This document shows, piece by piece, positions 44,818 to 53,859 of a DNA stretch of 64,000 nucleotides. Each line of letters opens with the position of its first letter. The stretch's first letter is position 1. The position numbers and the translations under genes are program-made. Location of the stretch: positions 138,445 to 202,444 of the forward strand of contig CAYGOV010000004.1 of NCBI GenBank assembly GCA_964351625.1, given 5' to 3'. A model generated the notes under the pieces. That model worked only from the letters and a program-made list of their open reading frames with translations, searched no databases and was not told the origin of the DNA. The stretch is from Marinoscillum sp964351625 (GTDB lineage Bacteria > Bacteroidota > Bacteroidia > Cytophagales > Cyclobacteriaceae).

Positions 44818-45675
44818 ATGGCACATTTATCAGATTACGATATCAAGAAAAAACATCAAGCAATTGTTAAAAAGACTAGACGCTTAAGTCCGGAAGACTC
44901 GGATGAAATTCGCGAAATCACCCTTGAAGTGAAAACACCAGGATTTACCTGCGATGTAGACCAGAGCTTTGGGGTATTGCTGGACTCTCAGGATGATTTC
45001 GGAAACACGATGCATCACAGGCTTTACAGTGTAGCTGATCTTCCTTCCACAACTAAGAATAAGACCACCATTAAGATGCTAGTGAAACGCTGCAATTATG
45101 TCGATGATTTCAGTGGCGAATTGGAAAAGGGTATTGCTTCTAATTATTTGTGTGATCGGAAAGTCGGAGATGAAATCACCATCACGGGACCCTATGAGTT
45201 GGCCTTCTCACTGCCTGAGGAGAAAGATGCCAATCTTATTCTCATCGGTATGGGTACTGGTATTGCGCCTTTCCGAGCCTTCATCAAACACATCTATGCA
45301 AATGTCAAAGACTGGCATGGTAGGATTTTACTCTTCTTTGGTGCAAAAAGTGGATTGGAGTTACTTTATCAGAACGAACTCGATGATGATCTTACGAGCT
45401 ACTACGATGAGAAAACATTCAAAGCCATTCATGCGCTGAGTCCAAGGCCACTGTGGCATGATCCAGTAGTATTGGATCAAGCTATCGAAGATCGATCAGA
45501 GGAAATTTTAGACATGCTCTCTCTGCTAAACACCTATGTCTATGTAGCAGGTCATGATCGTGTGAAAAAAGGCTTGGATGAGGCATTTAGCAGTGTAATG
45601 GGCTCTGAGAAGAAATGGAAAACACGCAAGGCAGAGTTGATTGCAGGTAAAAAATGGGTGGAACTTATTTACTAA
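44818..45675 (+). CDS. Ferredoxin-NADP+ reductase (plant-type FNR fold)
   Basis: 285 residues from the ATG at 44818. A longer ATG (44722) reads through the preceding small gene and was rejected. FAD-binding region RLYSVADLP near residue 62; NADP-binding loop IGMGTGIAPFRAFI near 142; C-terminal VYVAGHDRVKKGLDEAF followed by WVELIY, the terminal aromatic position typical of FNR. It transfers electrons between reduced ferredoxin and NADP+. Insertion within an rnf operon is unusual. Confidence 0.88.
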   Translation: MAHLSDYDIKKKHQAIVKKTRRLSPEDSDEIREITLEVKTPGFTCDVDQSFGVLLDSQDDFGNTMHHRLYSVADLPSTTKNKTTIKMLVKRCNYVDDFSGELEKGIASNYLCDRKVGDEITITGPYELAFSLPEEKDANLILIGMGTGIAPFRAFIKHIYANVKDWHGRILLFFGAKSGLELLYQNELDDDLTSYYDEKTFKAIHALSPRPLWHDPVVLDQAIEDRSEEILDMLSLLNTYVYVAGHDRVKKGLDEAFSSVMGSEKKWKTRKAELIAGKKWVELIY

Positions 45676-45687
45676 AACAATGATCTC

Positions 45688-46557
45688 ATGACAGTATTGA
45701 TTGCGGTAATAGCACTTGGGGGATTGACCCTTCTTTTGGCACTAATGCTGGTGGTGGCCAACCGCAAACTCTATGTCTATGAAGATCCGCGCATCGATGT
45801 AGTAGAGGATATGCTGCCGCATGCCAACTGTGGTGCATGTGGACTCCCAGGATGCCGTCCCTTTGCAGAAGCCGTGGTGGATGGAAGGATGCTCCCCGGA
45901 AAATGTACGGTAAGCTCTGATGAAGGAAGAGCGGCTATTGCCAGTTACTTAGGTGTCGATCTTGGAAATGAGGAAAAACAAGTTGCAAGATTGGCATGTG
46001 CAGGAGGAACCAATGTAGCTAGAAATAAAGCGAGTTATCAAGGAATAGCCTCATGCACAGGAGCTGCCTTGGTATCAGGTGGAGGAAAAGGGTGCTATTG
46101 GGGTTGCCTTGGTTTTGGCGATTGCCAAAAAGTATGTGACTTTGATGCCATATCGATGAATGAGCATTCCCTACCAGTAGTCGATCTAGACAAGTGTACG
46201 GCCTGTGGAGATTGTGTAGAGGTTTGCCCAAAAGACTTGTTTTCGCTTCAGCCAATCAGTCATCAGCTTTGGGTTGCTTGTAAGAATCTTGAGAAAGGAG
46301 ACGACATTCTCGAAGACTGTCAGGTGGGCTGCACGGCTTGTGGCCGTTGCGCTATGGATGCGAAGGGCGATCTCATTGTGATGAAAAATAATCTTCCTGT
46401 TATCGATTACAAGCTTTTCAGCCAACAAACTCAGGATCCAATTCAAAGATGCCCGACAGGTGCGATCGTATGGCTTGATCAGAAACTTGGTACCATCAAA
46501 GGGCGAGAGAGTAAAAAAATTATCCGAAAAGGAGAGCGAGAAATCGGATTCTCATAA
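45688..46557 (+). CDS. rnfB: RnfB, ferredoxin-accepting Fe-S subunit
   Basis: 289 residues. N-terminal membrane helix (about 3-24), the four-cysteine domain CGACGLPGC (about 49) with a later Cys (PGKCTV), then two or three [4Fe-4S] sites: GCYWGCLGFGDCQKVC, KCTACGDCVEVC, and CQVGCTACGRC with the last cysteine in CPTGAI. RnfB is the entry or exit point for ferredoxin electrons. It is separated from rnfA by the small cysteine-rich gene and the FNR gene, unlike the usual CDGEAB order. Confidence 0.95.
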   Translation: MTVLIAVIALGGLTLLLALMLVVANRKLYVYEDPRIDVVEDMLPHANCGACGLPGCRPFAEAVVDGRMLPGKCTVSSDEGRAAIASYLGVDLGNEEKQVARLACAGGTNVARNKASYQGIASCTGAALVSGGGKGCYWGCLGFGDCQKVCDFDAISMNEHSLPVVDLDKCTACGDCVEVCPKDLFSLQPISHQLWVACKNLEKGDDILEDCQVGCTACGRCAMDAKGDLIVMKNNLPVIDYKLFSQQTQDPIQRCPTGAIVWLDQKLGTIKGRESKKIIRKGEREIGFS

Positions 46558-46676
46558 GATGAAAACAAAGAGCATAAAATACAGAAAGACTTGACAATAC
46601 TCTTTTTTAGTGATGACATATATCACCAAAAAGAAAAGTCAATATTTCGTAATTAGTAATAGTTAAATACCTGATT

Positions 46677-48566
46677 ATGAGCATATCTGAAGTGATTCAA
46701 GAAACATCGGTCAAGCAGAATCGCACAGCGATCAAGGAGGCCATCGTAGAAATTGTAAGTGACTCTGGAGAAGGTGCTCAAAAGGCCGGCCAAAGCTTAG
46801 GTAAGATCTCTGCGAAGATGGGAAATGGGGTTTGGACCGTTGAGATTATCCCCGCCGAGATTCAACCTCCTGCACGCTCCAAAGCAGGCGCTTCTGGTAT
46901 TAGAGTACGAATGGGAACCAACAAAATCACCAATATGGGTGATCATGCCGATATCGTAGTGGCGCTCAATGAACAAGTGCTTTATGGCAGGATAGATCAA
47001 AATGCTTACAAGCCCGGCACTCACTTACTCATTGAAAATAAATGGGCCAAACAAAGTTCAGAAATCACCAAGCAATATGAGGAGTCCATCGCACGCTTCA
47101 CGGAGCTTGGGTACATCATACATGAAATTCCAATGGAAAAGGAATGCCTGAAAGTGGTTTCCGACGCTCGAAAGGGTAAAAACATGTGGGTGCTTGGACT
47201 ATTGTGCCAGATATATGATCGTGATTTAGAAATAGCAGCTAATCAGATTCGTCAAATCTTTAAAAAGAAAACAGAGGAAGTCATTCAAAGCAATCTTGAC
47301 CTGCTCCATTCTGGACACAAATGGGCAGGCGAAAATCTAGTGCTATATTATACGATTCCTTGTAAGCCATCTAATCAGGAGTTTGTGGTAATGAATGGCA
47401 ATGAGGCCGTGAGCCTCGGCGTGATGGCTGCTGGAATAGAAGTTTGCTCCATGTACCCAATTACGCCTGCTACGTCCGCTACCCATGCCATGGCAGAGAA
47501 AATCGAATCGGCAGGGGGAATTATCCATCAGGCGGAAGATGAAATAGCGGCCATAGGATTTGCGATAGGTGCTTCTTACGCAGGCAAGACCGCTGTGACC
47601 ATCACATCTGGCCCTGGTATAGCTTTAAAAACAGAGTTTATCGGATTGGCAGTCATGGCTGAAGTACCGCTTGTGATTGTAAATGTCCAACGTGGAGGAC
47701 CATCCACTGGCCTGCCTACTAAAGTTGAGCAGGGTGATTTGCTCGCGGTTCTTTATGGAGCTGCTGGGGACGCTCCAAAAGTGATCATCGCACCGTCGAC
47801 TATTGAAGAATGCTTTCATTATATCATTCTAGCTAGAAAACTTGCAGAGGCATTCAGAACGCCAGTATTTGTACTTACAGATACAAATCTTGCTACAGGG
47901 GTACAGCCTTTCCCAAGACCTCAGATTAAGTCGGAGTGGTTTGCAGATCCAATAGACCAGAGTAAATGGGAGGAAGGCGTAAAAGCCTACGACTGGGATG
48001 AAAAAACAGGAATAAGCAGGCGGCCTATACCAGGACAAAAAGGAGGGATGTATACGCTGACAGGCCTAGCTCATGATGAAGAAAGCCATGTGGCTTATGA
48101 TCCAGCCATAAACCAACGCGCAGTAGAAAGTAGGAGTCGGAAGTTGGCAGCTTTAGGACAGACCCTAAAGCCTCCAAAAGTTTTTGGTGAGCCAGAAGGT
48201 GATTTACTACTGATTGGTTGGGGATCAACGCGTGGAGCAATAGAAGAAGCTGTAGAGCGTGCTCAGAAAAAAGAAGCGAAAGTGAGTTGTGTACACTTGC
48301 ATTTCCTCAGTCCTTTGGAGCCAGGCCTCAAAGAGATTTTTAGCAAATTCAAGAAAGTAAAAACAGTAGAGATCAATTACAGCGACACTTTGGGCAATCC
48401 TCTGGTTACGGTCGAAAATAGACGTTATGCCCAACTGGCGTGGTACTTAAGAGCACAGACGCTGATAGACATTGACTGCTTCAGTAATGTGTATGGACAA
48501 CCGCTTAGCCCAATTCAAATACTGAAAATGATGGAAACCGAATTGAAAACAACCCTAATTGACTGA
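46677..48566 (+). CDS. korA: 2-oxoacid:ferredoxin oxidoreductase, fused gamma-alpha subunit (KorA/OorA type)
   Basis: 629 residues. Residues about 20-200 are the gamma domain (SGEGAQKAGQSLGKISAKMG). From about 225 the alpha (pyrimidine) domain follows, with VMNGNEAVSLGVMAAGIEV, CSMYPITPATS, QAEDEIAAIGFAIGASYAG, TSGPGIALKTE and NVQRGGPSTGLPTK. A transketolase-C-like domain is near 500-600. This is the usual composition of bacterial 2-oxoglutarate/2-oxoacid:ferredoxin oxidoreductases. It is followed by korB three bases later. The substrate, 2-oxoglutarate or a branched 2-oxoacid, is not determined. Confidence 0.92.
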   Translation: MSISEVIQETSVKQNRTAIKEAIVEIVSDSGEGAQKAGQSLGKISAKMGNGVWTVEIIPAEIQPPARSKAGASGIRVRMGTNKITNMGDHADIVVALNEQVLYGRIDQNAYKPGTHLLIENKWAKQSSEITKQYEESIARFTELGYIIHEIPMEKECLKVVSDARKGKNMWVLGLLCQIYDRDLEIAANQIRQIFKKKTEEVIQSNLDLLHSGHKWAGENLVLYYTIPCKPSNQEFVVMNGNEAVSLGVMAAGIEVCSMYPITPATSATHAMAEKIESAGGIIHQAEDEIAAIGFAIGASYAGKTAVTITSGPGIALKTEFIGLAVMAEVPLVIVNVQRGGPSTGLPTKVEQGDLLAVLYGAAGDAPKVIIAPSTIEECFHYIILARKLAEAFRTPVFVLTDTNLATGVQPFPRPQIKSEWFADPIDQSKWEEGVKAYDWDEKTGISRRPIPGQKGGMYTLTGLAHDEESHVAYDPAINQRAVESRSRKLAALGQTLKPPKVFGEPEGDLLLIGWGSTRGAIEEAVERAQKKEAKVSCVHLHFLSPLEPGLKEIFSKFKKVKTVEINYSDTLGNPLVTVENRRYAQLAWYLRAQTLIDIDCFSNVYGQPLSPIQILKMMETELKTTLID

Positions 48567-48569
48567 CCC

Positions 48570-49529
48570 ATGATAGCGCTCCAACCAGATTTTTGCGATG
48601 TAGTCGCACCAGACCATCAGTATAGTATGGAGGATTACTCCAGTAGCAAAGCTCGGTGGTGCTCTGGTTGTGGTGGACATACCATTCTCCATTCAGTCCA
48701 AAAGCTATGTAGGGATGAACAATTGCCTCCTGAAAAGACAGTCTTCGTTTCTGGGATTGGCTGTAGTAGCCGATTTCCTCACTACATGAAAACATATGGA
48801 TTTCATGGGCTTCATGGAAGAGCTTTTCCGGTAGCCTCTGGTGTGAAGTTTCGCAGGCCAGACCTTCACGTATTTGTAGTTACTGGAGATGGTGATTGCT
48901 GCTCTATAGGGGCAGGACATTGGGTTCATGCCATCCGATACAATATGAAAATGGTCGTACTTCTCTTTGATAATTCCATCTATGGCTTGACAAAAAAACA
49001 GACCTCACCTACAAGTCCTCTAGGTACCATCTCTAACACTCACCCAACAGGATCTGTACTACCACCGATCAATCCGATTCAGGCGACATTGGGTTTACCA
49101 AATGCCTCATTCGTAGCGCAAACAGTAGATTGGAAGCCTGCGCATTTAGAAGCCACACTAAAAAAAGCCTACGATCACCCAGGTCTAGCATTTGTGAGAA
49201 TCATCCAAAGGTGTCCTATATGGATGCGCGACAATTATGAACCGACCGTAAAGGATCCTAACGCGATCACTGTGCTCGAACATGAGAATGGAATCGTCCT
49301 AGAGGATAAAGACTTGAAGAAGTTTAGACATGTGCAATCTCATGACCCATCCAACTTGGTGAAAGCTAGGGAAGTAGCCGAACTGGTTAAGGAAACAACA
49401 CCTATAGGCCTTTTCTATCAAAATAGGGAAGCAAGTCGCTACGACGAATATGGAGCTCATAATCTTGGTATTTCGATAGAAGACCGTAAGGATGCCATCA
49501 ATAAATTAATGGATCGATATGCCATCTAA
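48570..49529 (+). CDS. korB: 2-oxoacid:ferredoxin oxidoreductase, TPP-binding beta subunit (KorB type)
   Basis: 319 residues. The Fe-S and TPP sites are intact: ARWCSGCGGHTIL (two cysteines near 30), GIGCSSRFPHYM near 62, the TPP motif VTGDGDCCSIGAGH near 105 and NSIYGLTKKQTSPTS near 137. Together with KorA it oxidises a 2-oxoacid to acyl-CoA and CO2 or runs the reductive direction with ferredoxin. Its 3' end overlaps the start of the degenerate paralogue by 11 bases. Confidence 0.93.
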   Translation: MIALQPDFCDVVAPDHQYSMEDYSSSKARWCSGCGGHTILHSVQKLCRDEQLPPEKTVFVSGIGCSSRFPHYMKTYGFHGLHGRAFPVASGVKFRRPDLHVFVVTGDGDCCSIGAGHWVHAIRYNMKMVVLLFDNSIYGLTKKQTSPTSPLGTISNTHPTGSVLPPINPIQATLGLPNASFVAQTVDWKPAHLEATLKKAYDHPGLAFVRIIQRCPIWMRDNYEPTVKDPNAITVLEHENGIVLEDKDLKKFRHVQSHDPSNLVKAREVAELVKETTPIGLFYQNREASRYDEYGAHNLGISIEDRKDAINKLMDRYAI

Positions 49530-51306
49530 CCAACAAAAAGCTATGGAGTCCGAAAATGCAACCCTGCCTACAAATCAAACACTCTACTGGAATGTGGATG
49601 AGCCCGCGCCAGAAAATGAAAAAGCTGAATTCTGGAAAAAACTGAGGAGCTTTTACCGAACAGGTGAAAAGTACACGGACGAAATTATTCTTGAGTCTCC
49701 CGCTTTGATTCGTTTCTTGGAAGTTGATCAATCATCTTATCCTTTCGCGCTATCTGATGATTTGAAAGTCGATCTCAATAATGAGACGCCACTGGTCATG
49801 CTCAGCCATGCATTGTCTACACACCAAAGAGGCAATAGAAAAAAATTCAAAAGCCAATTGGCAGAACTCGTGGATAGTCTGAATCGATTGCTTAAGCTTG
49901 AAAACCCAGCCCAAGAAGCTAGCGAGCTCAAAAACACCTACGATTTTGCTGACGAGCTTATTGCTTTTGATAAGATCGCCGAGATGATCCCGCATCAGAA
50001 GAACGAAGTACTTCAAGGAAGTCGCTTGAGTAGGATGCAAGAGATTGTAGCTACGATAAAGACAGGTCTGGCACACTACGACGATCAAGTAGCCAACATA
50101 GTCTTAGATAAGGAAATCAAAAGACAAATGGAAGAACATCAATTATTCGATGATGTTCGACTGGTAAGATTTAGTGAAGATGCCTTTGCAGAAGCGCAGC
50201 AACTTTTCACCGAGGAAATGAGAAACTTCACCGAATTGATCAAATCATACAGGATCGCATTGTTGGAGATAAACGGAGAATATGATGAGGCTATTCACGA
50301 AGAATATTTCCATCATTTCAATTGGCATAGATTTTTAGACGAAGAGCTGTCGCTATTTCCACCGATGGTAATACTCGTCGAGCACGCTTATCTATTTGAT
50401 CACCTGACGAGTTTCTCTCGATTGTTAGCATCAAATCTTCCCATCAACATAGTGGTGCTGAATCATCAAAAAGTATCTAATCCAAATAAGGCAATCGATT
50501 GGGAGGATGCCTCTCACCAAAGTCGTCAGGAGCTAGCTATATTGGCCATGTCACATCGTAATGTTGGAGTGGTGCAAACTGGGCTTGATAATCCAGCGTT
50601 GTTACTAACGGGTCTCCATGGCGCATTGAAAGCCACTTCTCCGGTGGTCTGTCACTTGTCTGTACCGACTGAATCTTCCAAATCAATCAATGAGGAAATC
50701 TTGATTGCTAATGCAGCGGCGGCTGGTCGCTATTTCCCTAAAATCACTTTCCAGCCTAACTCGACTCATGCGAATAGTAGCGCATGTGACATCAGCGAAA
50801 ATATCCAAGAAGAAGAAGTTTGGCCATTGTTCACCTTAACAGCGAAAAATTCCCAGGAGACCGAAGTGATAATGGAGTTGGGGTTTACCTACGCAGATTA
50901 TAAAGCCATATTCCCAGAAAAGGCCAAAGAGCTTATGGCCATACCGTCAAAGTACTATAGTGATCATTTGATCCCACTAAGTGAATACCTGCTCCTCGAT
51001 GAACAACAACTTTACGGTATGATTCCATATATCTGGTTGGTCAACAAGGAAAATGAGCTGCTAAGGGCAGCTGTTCCATACATGTGGGTGCTGTCTTGTC
51101 AGGAGCGCATGGAATTTTGGAACCATCTTCGACAATTCGCGAACATCAGTACCAGTAGCACAACACCAATGGAAGCTTCAGCTACCCAAGTAACTACCAG
51201 TGGGGTATCTGGACAAGACGAAGAGCAATTGGCTAAGATTCAAGAAGAAGCCATTACCAAAGCCACTGAGCGGTTGATTTCGGCTTTGCTGGCGGAGGAC
51301 ATGTAG
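49519..51306 (+). CDS. Degenerate paralogue of the PFOR C-terminal half (catalytically inactive scaffold)
   Basis: 595 residues. Its N-terminus (EFWKKLRSFYRTGEKYTDE) aligns with FWEQTGNFYAQGMGNDNIT of the giant PFOR. Its middle aligns at HFNWHRFLDEELSLFPPMVI (FNWH 267-270, matching YFNWHQFTDEEWLLCPPVVA, FNWH 1199-1202). Its C-terminus has LSCQERMEFWNHLRQFA against ESCEERRDFWILLRDLA. Every TPP and cluster motif is lost: GGDGAMYD becomes VEHAYLFD, YSNTGGQ becomes VSNPNKA, and the ferredoxin cysteines are absent. It covers the region from about residue 745 to 1540 of the PFOR. The frame is uninterrupted, so it is a maintained gene. A structural or regulatory partner of the oxidoreductases is the likely role. 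A second start (49543) is possible. Confidence 0.8.
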   Translation: MPSNQQKAMESENATLPTNQTLYWNVDEPAPENEKAEFWKKLRSFYRTGEKYTDEIILESPALIRFLEVDQSSYPFALSDDLKVDLNNETPLVMLSHALSTHQRGNRKKFKSQLAELVDSLNRLLKLENPAQEASELKNTYDFADELIAFDKIAEMIPHQKNEVLQGSRLSRMQEIVATIKTGLAHYDDQVANIVLDKEIKRQMEEHQLFDDVRLVRFSEDAFAEAQQLFTEEMRNFTELIKSYRIALLEINGEYDEAIHEEYFHHFNWHRFLDEELSLFPPMVILVEHAYLFDHLTSFSRLLASNLPINIVVLNHQKVSNPNKAIDWEDASHQSRQELAILAMSHRNVGVVQTGLDNPALLLTGLHGALKATSPVVCHLSVPTESSKSINEEILIANAAAAGRYFPKITFQPNSTHANSSACDISENIQEEEVWPLFTLTAKNSQETEVIMELGFTYADYKAIFPEKAKELMAIPSKYYSDHLIPLSEYLLLDEQQLYGMIPYIWLVNKENELLRAAVPYMWVLSCQERMEFWNHLRQFANISTSSTTPMEASATQVTTSGVSGQDEEQLAKIQEEAITKATERLISALLAEDM

Positions 51307-51339
51307 ACCTTAGGTGAATTTGTGATAATGATCGAATGC

Positions 51340-51403
51340 AACATATGTTAAGTCATTAGCAACATAGCTGCTATGTTGCGCGCTGTGCTGAAAGCTAGTT
51401 TTG
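51340..51403 (+). promoter_or_regulatory. Palindromes and -7 element before the Asp-box protein gene
   Basis: 51340-51349 is AACATATGTT, a perfect palindrome. 51359-51379 is a perfect inverted repeat with arms GCAACATAGC and GCTATGTTGC around one T. TAGTTTTG (51396-51403) matches TAnnTTTG, and a TTG at 51376 lies 17 bases before it. The start codon is 19 bases after the -7 element. The inverted repeat overlaps the -33 region, a good place for a regulator. Its half-sites resemble, from memory, those of the E. coli MntR box, but with different spacing. Confidence 0.4.
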
Positions 51404-51422
51404 TTAATATAATAACAGAACT

Positions 51423-53729
51423 ATGAAAAAGGCATACATCACATCAAGCGTAATCCTCATCCTTTCCATTACATTATCCGCCCAAATTCAATTTTGGGAT
51501 GAGATAAATAGCCCTGAGGGAGGTAGTATAACTTATATAGGTATGACTACTCAATCCGGTGGCCTTTATGCTGGGGATTATTATTCTTCTAATTTCTGGA
51601 CATATGATACTGATGCGGCCATATGGTCCTTGAGTGATTCGAAAATCCGTCCTATCATTCACATTGTAGAAAACCGGAGTGGGAGGCTTTATGGTAAATT
51701 AGACCAAGGTATTTCTTCTCAAGGATATGCTTACTCAGATGACACGGGAAAAACCTGGGAGCCTTTAAAGACCTTTCAAAACATAGACCAACTTTGGACA
51801 TCACCTGATGGTATATTGTATGGGTCGGGTGATGGAGTAGTGAAGGTGTCTCAGGATGAAGGTCTTTCATGGGTCGAAAGTTTGGTTTTACCTGAAGGTA
51901 TTTATGATCCGATGCACATAGGACCTGAAGGTCAATTATTCATTAAGAACTCAGATAGGAGTTATTTAATTTCTACAGATCAAGGAGCAACCTGGAAGGA
52001 GTCATATTTTGATAAAACTTACTCTGCTGATGATTATTTTTCAGTCACAGCTCCGCTTTTTAATCAATCAGGAGATGTGTTCTTTTTCTCTTTGATAAGA
52101 AATAATCGTTCAATCTATAGATCTTCAGATAATGGTCAGATATGGGAAATTTCGAATTTTCCTTACCATTGTAGGGGGGTACAAATCCACAAATCAGGTG
52201 CCTTATTTGCTACAACTCAGACACTAAATAGCGCATTATTAAGATCAATTGATAAGGGTGATACTTGGTCAATGCTTAGCCTACCAAAGGAGATAAGCTA
52301 TGTTCAAGAGTTGATTCTGAAAGAAGACGCTATCTACCTTATTGATGGTAGTCAGATTTACCTCTCTGCAGATCTTGGTGACACTTGGACTACAAAAGGA
52401 AAACTACCAGAAAACTCCGGAAACATATTGGTGGAGGACGATGGGACGTTTTTGGTTACGTCCTACGATGAGGGGATATTTAGATCTATTGATTTTGGTT
52501 TGTCATGGGAATATTTCGGACAAGGCATCAACAATCATGAAATTGACAATGTCTTTAAAGACCGAGAAGGGAAGCTATATGCAAATGCTCGCTTTAAGAA
52601 ACCACATATGAGTAGTGATGGCGGCAAATCTTGGACTTATTTAAAAGACCCAGAAATACAAAATATCCAAGGAGATGACAATGGAAATCTTTATGCTTTG
52701 AAAGGAAAGGATTACAATACGCGGCACATTGTTTTCTCAGATGATCAGGGCCATACTTGGGAAGATGTCAAATGGAACTTAATCAATAGACCAACGAATT
52801 TTAGTATAGATAATGAAGACTTTTTAACTGTTTTTACGATGGGCGATGGTTCACATCGCGAACAAATTTTTAGAACGAATGATTTTGGCGATACTTGGCA
52901 AGTCATCAAACCTGAATTGACAGATGGAGACTATGTGTCTATAAGCAACTTCTTTGTTACTCAGGGAGGAAATTACCTTCTGAATACATATGATTCTTTT
53001 GATTGGGTACACAAGACGTACCTGTCTGAAGATAAGGGTCTCACTTGGATACAATTGCCTATTACAGCCGGCAGGTTTGTACAAAATTCAGTTGGACGTA
53101 TTTATACTTTCTTCAGTTATCGGGCTTGGTTTTCCTATAACGCCAGTCTTTACTATTCAGATGACAATGGAATTACATGGGACCTATTGCCATTAGAAGG
53201 AGAGGTTTCATTTAATTCACTACCCGAATATTATTTCGATGCGAATGCCAATTTCTACGCACTTAGCAACGACACACTTCGCTATAGCTCCGATGCTGGA
53301 AACTCTTGGGAAATACTGAGCATTGATGAAATTAATACATCGATTAAGAATATTTCCTTTACCAATGACGGCAGCATGTTTGCCATGACGGTATTTAATA
53401 AAATATACAATGGAACGTCAAAATCAGGGGTCTTGGGTTCAAGGTATATCATAAGTAGGAAGCTTGAAATTTCAACGTACCCGAATCCCTTTACAGCGCA
53501 AACGTCACTCGAGTATGAATTGAATAATCCATTTGAGGTTCGAATAGAAGTAATAGACCTCAACGGTAATTCAGTCAGGAAGCTTTACGAGGGTATACAA
53601 AATCCAGGAAAGCACTTATTAGTATGGAATCGGACTGATAACGAAGGCAAAACAGTTTGCTCCGGTATATACTTCTATAAGATTAGAATTGGTGAGCAAA
53701 TGGAAACGAGACGGGTAATAGTCATGTAA
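51423..53729 (+). CDS. Secreted Asp-box (BNR/sortilin-like) protein with T9SS C-terminal domain
   Basis: 768 residues. Signal peptide (about 1-20). The body carries 13 Asp-box repeats of the form SxDxGxTW (for example SDDTGKTWEPL, SIDKGDTWSML, SDDNGITWDLL), which form beta-propeller blades. The last 80 residues are a type IX secretion sorting domain: YPNPFTAQTSLEYEL, VIDLNGNSVRKLYEG, and SGIYFYKIR near the end. It is therefore secreted or attached to the cell surface. Asp-box propellers occur in glycosidases and structural adhesins, and no catalytic residues could be assigned. Confidence 0.9.
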   Translation: MKKAYITSSVILILSITLSAQIQFWDEINSPEGGSITYIGMTTQSGGLYAGDYYSSNFWTYDTDAAIWSLSDSKIRPIIHIVENRSGRLYGKLDQGISSQGYAYSDDTGKTWEPLKTFQNIDQLWTSPDGILYGSGDGVVKVSQDEGLSWVESLVLPEGIYDPMHIGPEGQLFIKNSDRSYLISTDQGATWKESYFDKTYSADDYFSVTAPLFNQSGDVFFFSLIRNNRSIYRSSDNGQIWEISNFPYHCRGVQIHKSGALFATTQTLNSALLRSIDKGDTWSMLSLPKEISYVQELILKEDAIYLIDGSQIYLSADLGDTWTTKGKLPENSGNILVEDDGTFLVTSYDEGIFRSIDFGLSWEYFGQGINNHEIDNVFKDREGKLYANARFKKPHMSSDGGKSWTYLKDPEIQNIQGDDNGNLYALKGKDYNTRHIVFSDDQGHTWEDVKWNLINRPTNFSIDNEDFLTVFTMGDGSHREQIFRTNDFGDTWQVIKPELTDGDYVSISNFFVTQGGNYLLNTYDSFDWVHKTYLSEDKGLTWIQLPITAGRFVQNSVGRIYTFFSYRAWFSYNASLYYSDDNGITWDLLPLEGEVSFNSLPEYYFDANANFYALSNDTLRYSSDAGNSWEILSIDEINTSIKNISFTNDGSMFAMTVFNKIYNGTSKSGVLGSRYIISRKLEISTYPNPFTAQTSLEYELNNPFEVRIEVIDLNGNSVRKLYEGIQNPGKHLLVWNRTDNEGKTVCSGIYFYKIRIGEQMETRRVIVM

Positions 53730-53859
53730 ATTCAGGCCAATTCAAACATAAGTAAACCTTTAAAAGCATTTCAATACAGGTCGAACTCTATGACCATTTC
53801 TCTAAGCTGCTCATGTATCGGATGATTGATAGTATTTTGCGGTAGTATTATCAGGATAT

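Noticed and set aside
46591..46628. TTGACA and a GTGA-N9-TCAC repeat before korA
   Set aside because: The -10 match is poor and the repeat spacing fits neither CRP nor FNR sites; Bacteroidota do not use the E. coli -35/-10 consensus.
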